NCBI GenBank assembly: GCA_018401055.1
Contig: JAGYLB010000085.1
Location: 62,001 to 126,000, forward strand
Reading direction: 5' to 3'
From: Roseicyclus sp.
GTDB taxonomy: Bacteria > Pseudomonadota > Alphaproteobacteria > Rhodobacterales > Rhodobacteraceae
DNA: 64,000 nucleotides
This document shows positions 1-10,614 of the stretch, one piece after another; the stretch's first letter is position 1, and each line of letters starts with the position of its first letter. The notes under the pieces are model-generated. The model saw only the letters and a list, made by a program, of their open reading frames with translations, made no database searches and was not told the DNA's origin. Made by a program: the position numbers and the translations under genes.

Positions 1-57
1 GATGGTGATCTGGTATTCGCGCTTCAGGCCCTCGGCCAGGGTCTCGGTGATCTGCAT
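1..57 (-). CDS. tig: Trigger factor, N-terminal fragment
   Basis: The first 19 codons on the minus strand read MQITETLAEGLKREYQITI, the typical N-terminus of alphaproteobacterial trigger factor, the ribosome-associated peptidyl-prolyl isomerase and chaperone. The ATG is the complement of positions 55-57; the rest lies outside the window. It is the next gene downstream of ggpS on the same strand, separated by about 195 bases that could hold its promoter. The identification rests on a short stretch, but the pattern is distinctive. Confidence 0.75.
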   Translation of the reverse strand, partial: MQITETLAEGLKREYQITI

Positions 58-208
58 CGCATCCTCACGAAAGTCGGGGCCGGACCGGGCAGCAGATTGC
101 GACCCGGGACAACCCGATGGCGTCACGAAATTTGCGCCGTTCTAGGGTTGCGGGCGAGGCACTGCAAGCCGAATCCCGGGCACGAAGGCGCCCGACGGCG
201 ACGCGAGC

Positions 209-250
209 GCAAAACTGCGGTTTCGGGGCAGGAAAAACTGCGGTTTTCCC
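209..250 (-). terminator. Candidate terminator after ggpS
   Basis: Just after the ggpS stop codon, two related A/T-flanked repeats occur, each around the core AAACTGCGGTTT. The second (about 232-250) forms a hairpin in which GGAAAAC pairs with GTTTTTCC-type sequence. Position directly downstream of the operon and before tig fits a terminator. Seen by eye only; no folding energy was calculated. Confidence 0.4.
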
Positions 251-251
251 G

Positions 252-1743
252 TCACGCTGCCCGTTTCGGCCCCTGCGCCAGGACCAGCCGCCCGGGCCCC
301 CATTGAGCCAGATCGTTGTCGGCGACTGCCTTGCGCAGCCGCTCCATCCGGTGACGCCTCTCGGACCCTTCCATCGCCAACGCCTGCAAGATCGTGCGAT
401 CCATCGCGCGGTAGGAGAACGGGTTGACGATCAGCGCGTCGCCCAGTTCCACAGCCGCGCCCGCGAACTCCGACAAGACCAGCACCCCCTCGCCGTCCAC
501 GCGCGAGGCCACGAATTCCTTGCACACAAGGTTCATCCCGTCGGCCAAGGGCGTGATCCACGCCACATCCGCCGCGCGGTAGTAGGACACCAGTTCATCG
601 AACGGGATCGCACGTGAAATCAGCGCGACGGGCTGCCATTCCAGCGTGCCAAAGCGCCCGTTGATCCGCCCCGCGATCTGTTCGATTTCGGTCTGGATAT
701 CCTCGTAGGACGACATGTTGCGGTTGGCCGAGACCGAGACATGCATCAGCCGCACATGGCCACGCAGCTCCGGGTTGGTCTCCAGCACGCGCTCGAAGCT
801 CTGCAGCTGCTGCGCGCCGCCCTTGGTGTAATCGGTGCGCCCCACGGAAATGACCAGCTTCGGCACCGTCCAAGATCGTGCCAGATCTCCTTGACCCGCG
901 CCTCTGGTCTCGGTCGCGGCTGGGCACGGTCCTCGATGAACGACACCGCCACGCCCAGCGGACAAACGCTGACGCTGGTCTCATGGCCTTCATGGGTGAT
1001 CCGCTCATGCATCACCCGTTCGGTCAATGCGGTACCTTCGGTGAACCACTTGCCCGGCACGCGGACAGGGGGCGAGACCTCGACATCGAACAGGCTGCGC
1101 ACCACCGAGACGAAATTCTCGGCATAGCGCGGGATATGGAACCCGACGTCGTCACAGGCCAGCAGGCTTTCCACGATCTGCTTGCGCCAAGGCAGCACGT
1201 TGAACATGTCTGCCGAGGGGAACGGCGTGTGATGGGTAAAGGCGATGCGGACATCGGGCCTTATCGCGCGCAGATAGCCCGGCACCAGCCACAGATTGTA
1301 GTCATGCACCCAGACGAGCGCTCCCGTCGCCGCTTCTTCGGCGGCGGCCTCGGCAAAGCGGCGGTTGACCTCCTGAAAATTCTCCCAGTCGACGGGGTCG
1401 TAATTGTAGCGTTCCTTGAAGGAATGCAGGATCGGCCAGAACGCCTCCTTCGACGAGACATGGTAGAACTCGCGCACCTGATGCTGCGGTCAGCGGCAGC
1501 GCGCGACACCGTATAGCGCCCTTGTTCGTCCTCGATCTCCACCCGCTGCTCGAAGCCGGGGTTCGCCGGGTCCTCGGCCAGTTTCCACGCCACCCAGGCA
1601 CCGTGGTTCACGGACCCGAAAAATCCCTTCAGCGTCGGCACGATGCCATTGGGGCTCTTGTTTTCGCGAAACACCGTCTTGCCGTTTTCCTCAACCTCTT
1701 CATAGGGTTGACGATGGTAGACGATCACCAGATCGGATGCCAT
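252..1743 (-). CDS. ggpS: Glucosylglycerol-phosphate synthase (GT20), frame-broken
   Basis: GT20-family retaining glycosyltransferase expected to join ADP-glucose and glycerol 3-phosphate to glucosylglycerol phosphate, an osmolyte precursor. The N-terminus (YHRQPYEEV, then [14 protein letters not shown]) matches cyanobacterial-type GgpS rather than trehalose-phosphate synthase OtsA. Further shared blocks are [37 protein letters not shown] and, in the C-terminal half, INGRFG and [11 protein letters not shown]. The span gives about 497 aa, the normal GgpS length. Reading changes frame twice, near 1475-1510 and near 875-895, with similarity continuing across both. It starts 16 bases after the phosphatase gene ends, so the two are probably co-transcribed. 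OtsA is the alternative call, less likely given the N-terminus. Confidence 0.82.
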
Positions 1744-1759
1744 TTTTCCTGCCCTCCCC

Positions 1760-2530
1760 TCACGAATACAGCTTGTGGTGCAAGATCGCCTCGGCGATGC
1801 CCGCGACCCCGTGCTGGCGCGCGGCATGCGCATGAGGCAGCCCCGCCACCTCGGCCAAAAGCGCTTCTTCTGAGTTGCCCACCGCCACGGCGGGCAGACC
1901 CATCGACAGCATCGACAGGTCGTTCAGCGTATCGCCTGCGACCAGCACCTTGCGGTTGTCCACGCCCAAATGGGTGAGCAGCCTGAGCAATGACGGCCCC
2001 TTGCTCACATCCTTGGGCAGCACGTCGAGAAACCGATTGTCCGAGATCAGCGCATCCAGCCCCAGCCCCGCCACGATATCCAGCGCGCGCGCCTCGAAAA
2101 GCTCAGGGTCCATGTCGTAGCTGACCCGGTAGCGGAACCCGGAGGATTGCAGCGTGAGCCCCTGCACCGATTGCAGCGCCGCCTGCACCCGCATCCCCGC
2201 ATTGTTCCACGCCGCCTCGATCTCGGCCTCCAGCTCGGCAATGGGCGCAAGGAAATGCGCGTCATCGACCTCGGCAATCGTGGTGCCTACGTCGCCCACG
2301 ACAAAGTCGGGGCGGGGTACGCCGCGCTTGCGGGTCAGGTCGCGGATATGGCCCGGATCGCGCCCGGTCACGAAAATCAGCCCGACGCGGGCGCGGCTTG
2401 TCTCGATCCAGTCGTAGAACTGGCGGCGCTCGGCCTCCGTGCCACCCAGAAAGGTGCCATCAAGGTCGGTGGCAAGGACAAAATCCTTGGTGGCGATGCT
2501 TTTGGTCGGGAAGGTTTCGTGACGGGTCAT
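1760..2530 (-). CDS. HAD phosphatase, likely glucosylglycerol-3-phosphatase
   Basis: A 256-aa HAD-superfamily hydrolase of the sucrose-phosphatase/Cof type. Motif I is DLDGTFLGG, motif II VTGRD, motif III a lysine in DVSKGPSLL, and motif IV GDTLNDLSML. It is intact. Its ATG overlaps the gpsA stop by 4 bases (ATGA) and it lies 16 bases before ggpS. In heterotrophic bacteria GgpP activity is usually an N-terminal HAD domain fused to GgpS; here the same pair appears as two separate genes. The substrate assignment is inferred from this context; the HAD fold is seen directly. Confidence 0.78.
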   Translation of the reverse strand: MTRHETFPTKSIATKDFVLATDLDGTFLGGTEAERRQFYDWIETSRARVGLIFVTGRDPGHIRDLTRKRGVPRPDFVVGDVGTTIAEVDDAHFLAPIAELEAEIEAAWNNAGMRVQAALQSVQGLTLQSSGFRYRVSYDMDPELFEARALDIVAGLGLDALISDNRFLDVLPKDVSKGPSLLRLLTHLGVDNRKVLVAGDTLNDLSMLSMGLPAVAVGNSEEALLAEVAGLPHAHAARQHGVAGIAEAILHHKLYS

Positions 2531-3667
2531 GAGATCCTTTCTGCAAGTGTTGCAATGTCTTGGTCGGTTGCGGGATGGGAAAACGACAGGTCCATGGCGC
2601 GCGGCTCCGCCTCGATCGGGCGCGCCCAAAGCGCGGCAAAGGCCTCGCCCAAGGGCCGCCCCTCGTGCAGGATGGCGCGGACGGTTTCACAGATCGGCAG
2701 ATTGACGCCCAGCTTGCGGGCAAGGTCGGTGACCGAGGTCGCGTTGACCTCGCCCTCGACCACGACCGGCTCACCGTCAAAGCAGGCCGCACGCGCCACG
2801 CCTTGGCCCAGTTGCAGGCCCAGCGCCATGTTGCGCGAGGTGGGGCTGGAACAGGTCAGCGTCAGATCGCCCACGCCTGACAGGCCGGTAACCGTTTCAC
2901 GCCGCCCGCCAAGGGCTTCGGCCAAAGTCTTCATCTCGTCAAGGCCACGGGTGATCAGCGCCGCGCGGGTGTTCTCGGCAAAGCCCGCGCCGGTCATCAT
3001 TCCGCAGGCGATGGCGATGACGTTCTTGAGCGCGCCGCCGATCTCGACGCCCACCAGATCGTCCGAGACATAGGCGCGGAAACTCTCGGTCGACAGCGCC
3101 AGCGCCAGCCGGACAGCCGGGCTCGGCCGGGCGCATCCGGTCGCCGGGCCCGAAGGGAAAGGCCACGGTCGCCGCTGTCGGGTGGCCCAACGCGGTTTCC
3201 ACGGCAAAGGTCGGCCCCGAGACGCAGCCGACCGGGCGGCGGCCCAGTTCCTCCTCGGCCACCTGCGTCATCAGCAGGCCCGTCTCCGCCTCGATCCCCT
3301 TGGCGCAGACCGCAACGGGCACACCCGTTGCCAGATGTTCGGCCACCTGCCGCGCAACAGACCGGATGGAGCGCGAGGGGACGACGATCAGCACGACCTC
3401 GGCGCCCTGCAGCGCCGCCTTCATCTGGTGCACGCCCATCAGCGCGTCGGGCAGTGTGACACCCGGCAAGAGCCGCTCATTGCGGCGCGTCGCATTGATC
3501 GCATCGACGACCGCCCGATCCCGACCCCAAAGGCGTGTCGACACGCCTCCTTTCGCCAAAGTGGCGGCAAGCGCCGTTCCCCAAGCGCCCGCTCCGATGA
3601 CGGCAGCGGTGCGGTAGGGATGAGCGTAGGACGGCAAAGGGTCGCCGGAAAGCGGCTGATGTTTCAT
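2527..3667 (-). CDS. gpsA: NAD(P)H glycerol-3-phosphate dehydrogenase, frame-broken
   Basis: Reduces dihydroxyacetone phosphate to sn-glycerol 3-phosphate. The Rossmann motif GAGAWGTALA is near residue 25, followed by CAKGIE and SGPTFAVE; the second frame carries GALKNVIAI, GLSGVGDLTLTCSS and ARKLGVNLPICETV, all GpsA signatures. The frame changes near 3110-3140 in a GC-rich stretch. It starts the gpsA-ggpP-ggpS operon and is coupled to the phosphatase by an ATGA overlap. The enzyme makes exactly the acceptor that GgpS uses, so it is probably a dedicated or shared supplier for glucosylglycerol. Whether another gpsA exists elsewhere in the genome cannot be seen here. Confidence 0.9.
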
Positions 3668-3996
3668 GGTGCCTCTGAGGTTCGAGCCGGTGCGGGGCGA
3701 ACGGGGCCGCGGGGGAAGACCGGCGGCGGCGATGTCGTTTATAGACCTTGCATGTCGTAAATGTTACATCACTGGACGGAAAAATCAATGCCGCAGGTGC
3801 AAAAAGCCCCGGGAAAGACGCTCCGCAGCTCTCCCAAGGTGATATTTCCCTGACTTCGGATCGTTTGCTGGTCTGCCGCCGTCCCGGCCGTCAGGACATG
3901 CGGCCCGTTGGCGCCGCGCGTCACGCAAGGCAGCTCCTGCCAGTTACAGCAGGCCAAGCTGCACAATCGCTGCAGCGCCGCGGAGCCTTGCCGCCC
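3668..3996. other. Intergenic region between ugd and gpsA
   Basis: 329 bases without a convincing gene. Small open frames here show no family resemblance. The AT-richer part around 3740-3800, upstream of gpsA on the minus strand, is the likely promoter region of the glucosylglycerol operon, but no clear -35/-10 pair could be assigned. The ugd end also lies here. Confidence 0.4.
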
Positions 3997-5354
3997 TCAC
4001 CCGGCCCAAGACGGCGCCCGTTCAGCTTTCGGGCACAGCAGCCCCGGTCTACTGATGCACTCATAGGCCTCGAAGCCCGCCCGCTTGGCATCTTGCACCG
4101 AATAGATGTTGCGCAGGTCTGCCATGCGCGGGCTCGCCATCTTCTTGGCAAGCTTCTTCAGGTCCAGCGCCCGGAACTCGTTCCATTCGGTCAAAATCAC
4201 CACAAGATCGGCGTTCTGCGCCGCCTTGTAGGGATCCTCGGCCCATACCACGCCCGGCAACAGCCCCTCGCCCTCGCGTCGCCCTTGCGGGTCGACGACC
4301 CGCACCTTTAGCCCCGCCACCCACCAGCGCGGGCACGATGGTCAGGCTGGGCGCATCGCGCATGTCGTCGGTGTTGGGTTTGAAGGTCACGCCCAGCACC
4401 GCGATGGTCTTGCCGTTGAAGCGTGCCGTCGCACAGATCGCGCAGCTTTTCGATCATCCGGTGCTTGACCGCGTCATTCACCCGGATGACCGTTTCCACG
4501 ATGCTTTGCGGCACGGCGTGTTCTTGCCCGATCCGCGCCAGCGCCTGCGTATCCTTGGGAAAGCACGACCCGCCATAGCCGGGGCCCGCATGCAGGAACT
4601 TGTTGCCGATGCGCCCGTCAAGACCGATGCCCCTGGACACTTCCTTGACATCCGCGCCCACCCGTTCGCACAGCGCCGCGATCTCGTTGATGAAGGTGAT
4701 CTTGGTCGCCAGAAAGGCGTTGGCGGCGTATTTGATCATCTCGGCCGCATTCCAGATCGGTGGTGACAATCGGAAATCGCGCAAGAACAGCGGGCGGTAG
4801 ATGTCGGCCATCACCTCGGCCGCACGTTCGGTCTGGACGCCCACGACCACCCGGTCGGGCTTCATGAAATCGTCAATCGCAGCCCCTTCGCGCAGGAATT
4901 CCGGGTTCGAGGCCACGTCGAACTCGGCCTGCGGATTGGCCTTGGCCACCACCTGCTTGACCTTGCGGTTGGTCCCCACCGGCACCGTGGATTTCGTCAC
5001 GATCACCGCATATCCGGTCAGCGCGTGGGCCACTTCCTCGGCGGCGGCCATCACATAGGTCAGATCGGCATGCCCGTCCCCGCGCCGCGTCGGTGTGCCC
5101 ACGGCGATGAAGACCGCGTCTGCGCCATCCACGGCCGGCGCTAGATCGGTGGTGAAGGACAGCCGCCCGGCCTCCACGTTGCGCGCCATCAGCGCGTCGA
5201 GACCCGGCTCGAAGATCGGCACCATGCCCGCTGTTGAGCTTCTCGATCTTGCTTCGGGTCCTTGTCGACGCAGATCACGTCATGCCCGAAATCCGAAAAA
5301 CACACCCCCGAGACAAGGCCCGACATAGCCTGTGCCGATCATCGTGATACGCAT
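3997..5354 (-). CDS. ugd: UDP-glucose 6-dehydrogenase, frame-broken
   Basis: Oxidises UDP-glucose to UDP-glucuronate for polysaccharide synthesis. It starts MRITMIGTGYVG at 5354. The middle frame carries VAVGT-type IAVGTPTRRGDG, TKSTVPVGTN, NPEFLREGAA, EMIKYAANAFLA and the catalytic-cysteine motif GGSCFPKDT. The C-terminal frames carry GVTFKPNTDDMRDAPS and ILTEWNEF. Several single-base breaks occur: near 5270-5340 (extra bases at GGGCC, GGGGG and TTTTT runs), near 4400-4440 and near 4310-4325. The clustering at homopolymers suggests sequencing error. Total length fits the usual 430-450 aa. Confidence 0.9.
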
Positions 5355-5483
5355 GACTACTGCCCTGACTCTATTGTCCTTCGCCCGAGCGGTGTCGCTG
5401 AAATCCCCCCAAAGATCAAGCGTCGGGGGCTTGAGACCGGCGAACGCGTCCTTGAGGTCACAAGGCCATGGCGGGTGTCGCGT

Positions 5484-5714
5484 TCACCTGGTGCTCAAGT
5501 GTGCCAGAAGCAGGCTGCCGACACCAAAATTGCCGACCAGATAGGACCCGACGAGGCCCCAGATCCCGAACCCCGCCGAGGCCGCCAGTGCCACGGCACC
5601 AAGCCCACCCACAAGTGCAGCCAAGACAATCGCAAGGATCTTGGGCGATACCGCGACATCGTCAAATGCTGCGACGCTCTGATCGGGGGTGAAGGCTCGG
5701 GTCTGGGTATTCAT
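5484..5714 (-). CDS. Small two-helix membrane protein
   Basis: 76 aa starting MNTQTRAFTPDQ at 5714. A hydrophilic N-terminus of about 23 residues is followed by two hydrophobic segments (about residues 26-46 and 50-70) ending in LLLAHLSTR. No family was recognised. A longer frame extends upstream to 5840 but lacks any supporting feature. It stands alone between ugd and yebC. Confidence 0.5.
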   Translation of the reverse strand: MNTQTRAFTPDQSVAAFDDVAVSPKILAIVLAALVGGLGAVALAASAGFGIWGLVGSYLVGNFGVGSLLLAHLSTR

Positions 5715-6061
5715 CAAATCGCTACCTTGTGCAGATGCTGGCTTGGCGTAGTCCTGCAGACCCTCTCGCCGCAACAGATCTTCGGAAGCAAGGAAGCATC
5801 TTTCGATACAACTCGTTACTCTTCCGATAAATTCCTGCAATTGCAGGGTAAATGCATCAAGCCGACGTGACTTTACGCTTTATGGATACAGCATCGGACG
5901 ACACTGGTTAAGGAAAGGTAAAGATCACGCTGCCATCCGAAGATGGGCCACGTGACGCTGTTCGCCCCAAAACGGATGACCATATGCGCGCGCCATCGCG
6001 CGGGCGCTTGGTCGGCTCGGGCGGGGGGACCTGCTGGCACCTGCCACGCAACCACCCCCGA
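5715..6061. other. Intergenic region
   Basis: About 350 bases between the small membrane protein and yebC, both on the minus strand. It is AT-richer than its surroundings around 5780-5920 and probably contains the promoter of the small membrane gene. No gene, repeat or RNA structure was recognised. Confidence 0.4.
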
Positions 6062-6802
6062 TCACAGCTGTGCCATCACCTCGTCCGAGATTTCGAAATT
6101 CGCGGTGACGGTCTGAACGTCATCGTCATCTTCCAGCGCATCGATCAGCTTCATCAGTTTTTGTGCATCTTCAAGCCCAAGGTCTGTCGTGGTCGCGGGC
6201 CGCCAGACCAGTTTGGTCGACTGGCTTTCGCCAAGAGCGGCCTCAAGCGCGGCCGACACTTCGTTCAAATCGGTGTCCGCGCACCACACGATATGCCCCT
6301 CTTCAGAGCTTTCGGCATCCTCGGCCCCCGCTTCGATCGCGGCCATCATGACCGTGTCCGCATCGCCCACCGCGGAGCCATAGCTCACCTGCCCCTTGCG
6401 CTCGAACATGAAGGCCACCGATCCGGTCTCGCCCAGATTCCCGCCATGCTTGGCAAAGAGCGAGCGGACGTTTGACGCGGTGCGGTTGCGGTTGTCGGTC
6501 ATCGCCTCCACGATCACCGCGACGCCGTTGGGGCCATAGCCCTCGTAGCGGATTTCCTCGTAATTCTCGGCGTCGCCGCCGATGGCCTTCTTGATCGCGC
6601 GCTCGATCACATCCTTGGGGACGGAACTGGATTTCGCTTCCTTGACCGCCAGCCGCAGGCGCGGGTTCTTGTCGGGATCGGGGTCACCCATCTTGGCGGC
6701 CACCGTGATTTCCTTGGACAACTTGGAAAACACCTTGGCGCGGATCTTGTCCTGCTTGCCCTTGCGGTGCTGGATGTTGGCCCATTTGGAATGGCCGGCC
6801 AT
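6062..6802 (-). CDS. yebC: YebC/PmpR-family regulatory protein
   Basis: Intact 246-aa member of the YebC family (the TACO1-related group, described as transcriptional regulators and, in several species, as factors easing ribosome stalling). Opening [18 protein letters not shown] is the family signature; further marks are [29 protein letters not shown] and FMFERKGQV. The C-terminus is acidic ([11 protein letters not shown]). The start at 6802 fits family length. In many proteobacteria yebC precedes ruvC; no ruv gene is adjacent here. Confidence 0.95.
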   Translation of the reverse strand: MAGHSKWANIQHRKGKQDKIRAKVFSKLSKEITVAAKMGDPDPDKNPRLRLAVKEAKSSSVPKDVIERAIKKAIGGDAENYEEIRYEGYGPNGVAVIVEAMTDNRNRTASNVRSLFAKHGGNLGETGSVAFMFERKGQVSYGSAVGDADTVMMAAIEAGAEDAESSEEGHIVWCADTDLNEVSAALEAALGESQSTKLVWRPATTTDLGLEDAQKLMKLIDALEDDDDVQTVTANFEISDEVMAQL

Positions 6803-6931
6803 GGGTCTCTCCCCGAAGATCTGAACGATATTGGAGGCGTCTATAGGCCGGAGCGGCGCACCCTTGCAATGCCCGGTGACGCGTCGGCGCGTGCACGCTA
6901 GGCTCACGCAAACCCGACGGAGAGGAGCCCC

Positions 6932-7420
6932 ATGCTGAGCACACTTGCCAATATCGCCGACCTTGTCGCGGCCGCAGGCGTGATCGGGTCGCTTCTGTTC
7001 CTGGCCATAGAACTGCGCGAGCAGAACCGCGAGACGGCACTGAAGAACTGGCGAGAGCTGCTGGCAACGTTGACCGCGTTCAAGGCCATCACCAACGACC
7101 CTTACATGGCCGATCTCGTCACCCGTGGTCATGCCGACTACCACGCCCTGACCGACGCCGAAAAACGCGCCTTCGGCCAGTATCTCGAACAGGGCATCCA
7201 CGTCATCGGCAATTTTGAAAAGCACAGCGGCACGGTGCCCCGCCAGTTCTCGGGCCTGCACTACCCGATCCAGAACACGCTGCTCGACCATCTCGCCACG
7301 CCCGGCGCGCGAGCCTGGTGGGCCGAAAGCAAACAACGGGGTCGCTTCCTGCCCGCCACCGTCGTGCGGATCAACGAGCTGCAGGCACCCGGCATGGGCC
7401 CGATCGGCCCGCATCTGTAG
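6932..7420 (+). CDS. Hypothetical protein with N-terminal helix
   Basis: 162 aa starting [21 protein letters not shown] at 6932. Residues about 6-27 form one hydrophobic helix, then a charged, mostly helical region ([17 protein letters not shown]). The start follows GGAGAGGAGCC, a good ribosome binding site. I do not recognise a named family. It is transcribed away from yebC and ends about 36 bases before the SLC13 transporter gene. Confidence 0.6.
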   Translation: MLSTLANIADLVAAAGVIGSLLFLAIELREQNRETALKNWRELLATLTAFKAITNDPYMADLVTRGHADYHALTDAEKRAFGQYLEQGIHVIGNFEKHSGTVPRQFSGLHYPIQNTLLDHLATPGARAWWAESKQRGRFLPATVVRINELQAPGMGPIGPHL

Positions 7421-7456
7421 TGTCGCTCGCGCCCGGCGGCGTCTAAGGTCGTGTCC

Positions 7457-9235
7457 ATGACCAATGATCAGATCACCCTCTTCGCGCTTTTCGGCGCGGT
7501 CTTCGCCCTGCTGATCTGGGGCCGTTTCCGCTATGACATCGTCGCCTTCTCGGCGCTGCTCGCGGGCGTGGTGCTCGGCGTGGTGCCGACCGAGGATGCC
7601 TTTTCCGGCTTCGGTCATCCGGCCACGCTGATCGTGGCGCTGGTGCTGGTCGTCTCGGCCGGGCTGGTGCGATCAGGGGCGGTTCTGCTCATCACCCGCA
7701 CGCTGGTCGACAGCGCGCGCGGCCTTGGCGCACATATCGCCATCATGGGCGGCATTGGCGGCGTGCTCTCGGCCTTCATGAACAACGTGGCCGCCCTTGC
7801 ACTTCTGATGCCCGTCGACATCGCCACCGCGCGCAAGGCTGGCCGCAGCCCGGGCCTGTCGCTGATGCCACTGAGCTTCGCCACCATCCTCGGCGGCATG
7901 ATCACCCTGATCGGCACACCGCCCAACATCATCATCGCGGCCATCCGCGAGGAGTCGCTGGGCCAGACCTTTGCCATGTTCGATTTCGCCCCCGTGGGCC
8001 TTGCCGTCGCCGTCGCGGGTCTGGGCTTCGTGGCGCTGGCGGGCTGGCGGCTGATCCCGACCCGCGACGAAGGCGCGGCAGGCGTCAGCCTCAAGAGCGT
8101 CACCCCCTACATCGCCGAACTGGCCGTGCCCGAGGATCACAAGCTGGCGGGAACGCCCCTGCGCGATCTGCTGGAGCCTGCCGAAGAGGCCGGTGTGTCC
8201 GTGCTCGGCCTGACGCGCGACGGCGACCGGAGGCTTGGCCCCCGCCAGAACCTCAAGATCAGTGGCGACATTCACTTCGGTCATCCGAGGCCGAACCCGA
8301 GGCGCTGGACGAATTCCGCACCAGTCTTGGCCTGCGCATCGTCGAGGCCGACAGCCCCGCCGCAGAACGCCTGAGTGACGGCGCCACGCTGGTCGAGATG
8401 GCCATCCCCGTCGGCGCGCGGATCGCGGGGCGTTCGGCGCAAGCCATCGGGCTGGGGTGGCGCAAATCGACCGTAATCGTTGGGCTTTCAAGACGCGGCC
8501 AGCAGATCACGCGACGACTGCGCCAAGAGATCGTGCGCCCGGGCGACATCTTGTTGCTGCTCGCTCCCGAAGACACCGCAGATGAGGTCGTGGGCTGGCT
8601 GGGCGGGCTGGCGCTGGAAAGCCGCGGGCTGGCCGTGACGCAAGACCGCAAGGCCTGGGCCGCCATCGGTCTGTTCGCGGCCGCCGTGATCCTCGCCTCC
8701 TTCGGGCTTATCTACCTGCCCATCGCGCTCGGGATCGTGGTGGTGGGCTATGTCGCCCTGCGCGTCGTGCCCCTGCCCGAGCTTTACACCCATATCGAAT
8801 GGCCCGTCGTGGTGCTGATCGGTCGACGATGATCCCGCTGGGCGGGGCGCTTGAGGCTTCGGGCGGCACCGCCCTGATCGCGGGCGGTTTGATCACGGCC
8901 ACCGATGGTCTTCCGGTCTGGGTCAGCCTGACCGTCTTGATGGTCGTAACCATGTCGCTGTCGGATGTGCTCAACAACACCGCCACCGCCATCGTCGCGG
9001 CCCCGGTGGGCATCACCATGGCCCAAAGCCTCGGCGTCTCGCCCGACCCGTTCCTTATGGCGGTGGCCGTCGCCGCCTCGGCGGCCTTCCTCACGCCCAT
9101 CGGGCACAACAACAACACCTTGATCCTCGGTCCGGGCGGCTACCGCTTTCGCGATTACTGGCGATGGGCCTGCCGCTCGAGATCATCGTCATCGCGGTTG
9201 CGGTCCCAACGATCCTCATCGTCTGGCCGCTCTGA
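7457..9235 (+). CDS. SLC13/DASS-type anion transporter with RCK domains, frame-broken
   Basis: Membrane permease of the divalent anion:Na+ symporter superfamily. The N-terminal half carries [10 protein letters not shown] and [10 protein letters not shown], typical substrate-loop motifs; a central cytoplasmic region has TrkA-C-like sequence (residues about 210-370, [18 protein letters not shown] then [13 protein letters not shown]). The second half repeats the motif as [13 protein letters not shown] and [17 protein letters not shown]. Frame changes occur near 8260-8290, 8815-8830 and 9160-9165, and the true end after VWPL is at 9235. Start ATG 7457; GTG 7451 is also possible. The ion carried cannot be told from sequence. 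Confidence 0.82.
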
Positions 9236-9278
9236 GGCCGCTTCCCCTAGGCGCGTCAATCAGTTACCGCTGCCAAGC

Positions 9279-9903
9279 ATGAACCTGCGCGTCACCGACC
9301 TTGCCTGCGCCCGCGGCCCCGCCCAAATTCTGGCCGGTGTCAGCTTTGCCGTGGCGCCCGGTCAGGCGCTGATTTTGCGCGGGCCGAACGGGGCGGGCAA
9401 GACGACGCTGTTGCGCACGCTTGCGGGCCTGACCCCGCCGCTGGCGTTAACGATGATCGAGGCCGATCCCGACGCCATCGCCTATGCCGCCCATGCCGAT
9501 GGGCTGAAATCGCAACTGACGGTCGAGGAAAACCTGATCTTCTGGGCCGGCGTCTTCGGCACAAGCGACCCTGCCCCCGCCATCGAGGCGTTCCACCTCA
9601 CGCCGCTCCTTGACCGCCGAGCGGGCGAGATGTCGGCAGGCCAGAAACGCCGCCTGTCGCTCGGCGCGCCTGCTGGTCACGGGGCGGCCCGTCTGGTGCC
9701 TCGACGAGCCGACCGTATCGCTGGATGCCGAGAACGTCGCCCGTTTCGCCGCCGCCGTGACGACGCATCTGCAACAAGGCGGCAGCGCCGTGATCGCCAC
9801 CCATATCGACCTTGGTCTGCCTCAGGCCACCACGCTCGACATCACCCCTTTCGTCGCCAAGCGCATCCGCACCGACGACCCTTTCGCGGAGCGGATGGGA
9901 TGA
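9279..9903 (+). CDS. ccmA: Heme exporter ATP-binding protein CcmA, frame-broken
   Basis: ATPase subunit of the CcmABCD complex of cytochrome c maturation system I, which releases holo-CcmE from CcmC. Walker A is GPNGAGKTT, the signature MSAGQKRR, Walker B VWCLDEPT, and the H-loop ATHIDL. One extra G near 9663 (CTCGGCGCG) breaks the frame between RRLSL and ARLLVTG. It is followed by ccmB with an ATGA overlap and stands at the head of the ccm cluster. Confidence 0.93.
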
Positions 9904-10558
9904 TCGGCCTGCTCAAGCGCGACCTGACCCTTGCCATCCGCGCGGGCGGCGGTTTCGGGCTGTCGCTGGCGTTTTTCCTGATCTTCACCACGCTGGTGCC
10001 GCTCAGTGTCGGCCCGCAGACCGCGATCTTGTCCGACATCGCGCCGGGCATCTTGTGGCTAGGGGCGCTTTTGGCCTGCCTCCTGTCGCTCGACCGCATC
10101 TTTCAGCTCGACTGGGAGGACGGCACCCTCGACCTGATCGCCACCTCGCCCGTCCCCCTCGAGGGGCTGGCCGCGATGAAGGCGCTGGCGCATTGGATGA
10201 CCACCGGCCTGCCACTGGTGGTGGCAGCCCCGCGCTGGGGCGTGCTTGCTGAACCTGCCTGCGGCCGGGGTATCGTCTGGCTGATGGCCTCGCTGGCGCT
10301 TGGCACGCCTGCGCTATCGGCCATCGGAGCCTTCGGCGCGGCGCTGACCGTGGGCGTAAAGCGCGGCGGGCTCTTGCTGTCGCTGCTCGTCTTGCCGCTT
10401 TACGTGCCCACGCTGATCTTCGGCGCGTTGACCGTGGCGCGCGGCGCGACCGGGCAGGACGCGCTGACGCCACTCATCTTGGTGGGGGGATCACGCTGGG
10501 CAGTCTCGCGATTCTGCCCTTCGCCGCCGCAGCCGCCCTCCGCGTCAATCTGCGCTAG
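9900..10558 (+). CDS. ccmB: Heme exporter membrane protein CcmB, frame-broken
   Basis: Membrane subunit partnering CcmA. It starts [18 protein letters not shown] and includes [18 protein letters not shown] and TSPVPLEG, typical for CcmB, with about six hydrophobic segments. Compensating indels lie near 10230-10255. The last break is at a run of six G (10484-10489): one more G gives the expected ending [14 protein letters not shown] with a stop at 10556-10558. ATGA overlap with ccmA indicates translational coupling. Confidence 0.92.
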
Positions 10559-10614
10559 AGGCGCGCGCCTCTGACCCATTGTGAGCGCAATCAGCCCCGA
10601 TTAAGTTGCGCCTT

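Noticed and set aside
252..1743. Calling the GT20 gene otsA (trehalose-phosphate synthase)
   Set aside because: The N-terminus and several internal blocks fit GgpS better, and gpsA and a HAD phosphatase are in the same operon; no otsB-type trehalose partner is evident.
3769..3966. 65-codon minus-strand frame upstream of gpsA
   Set aside because: No start context, no family, unusual composition; most likely promoter and spacer DNA.
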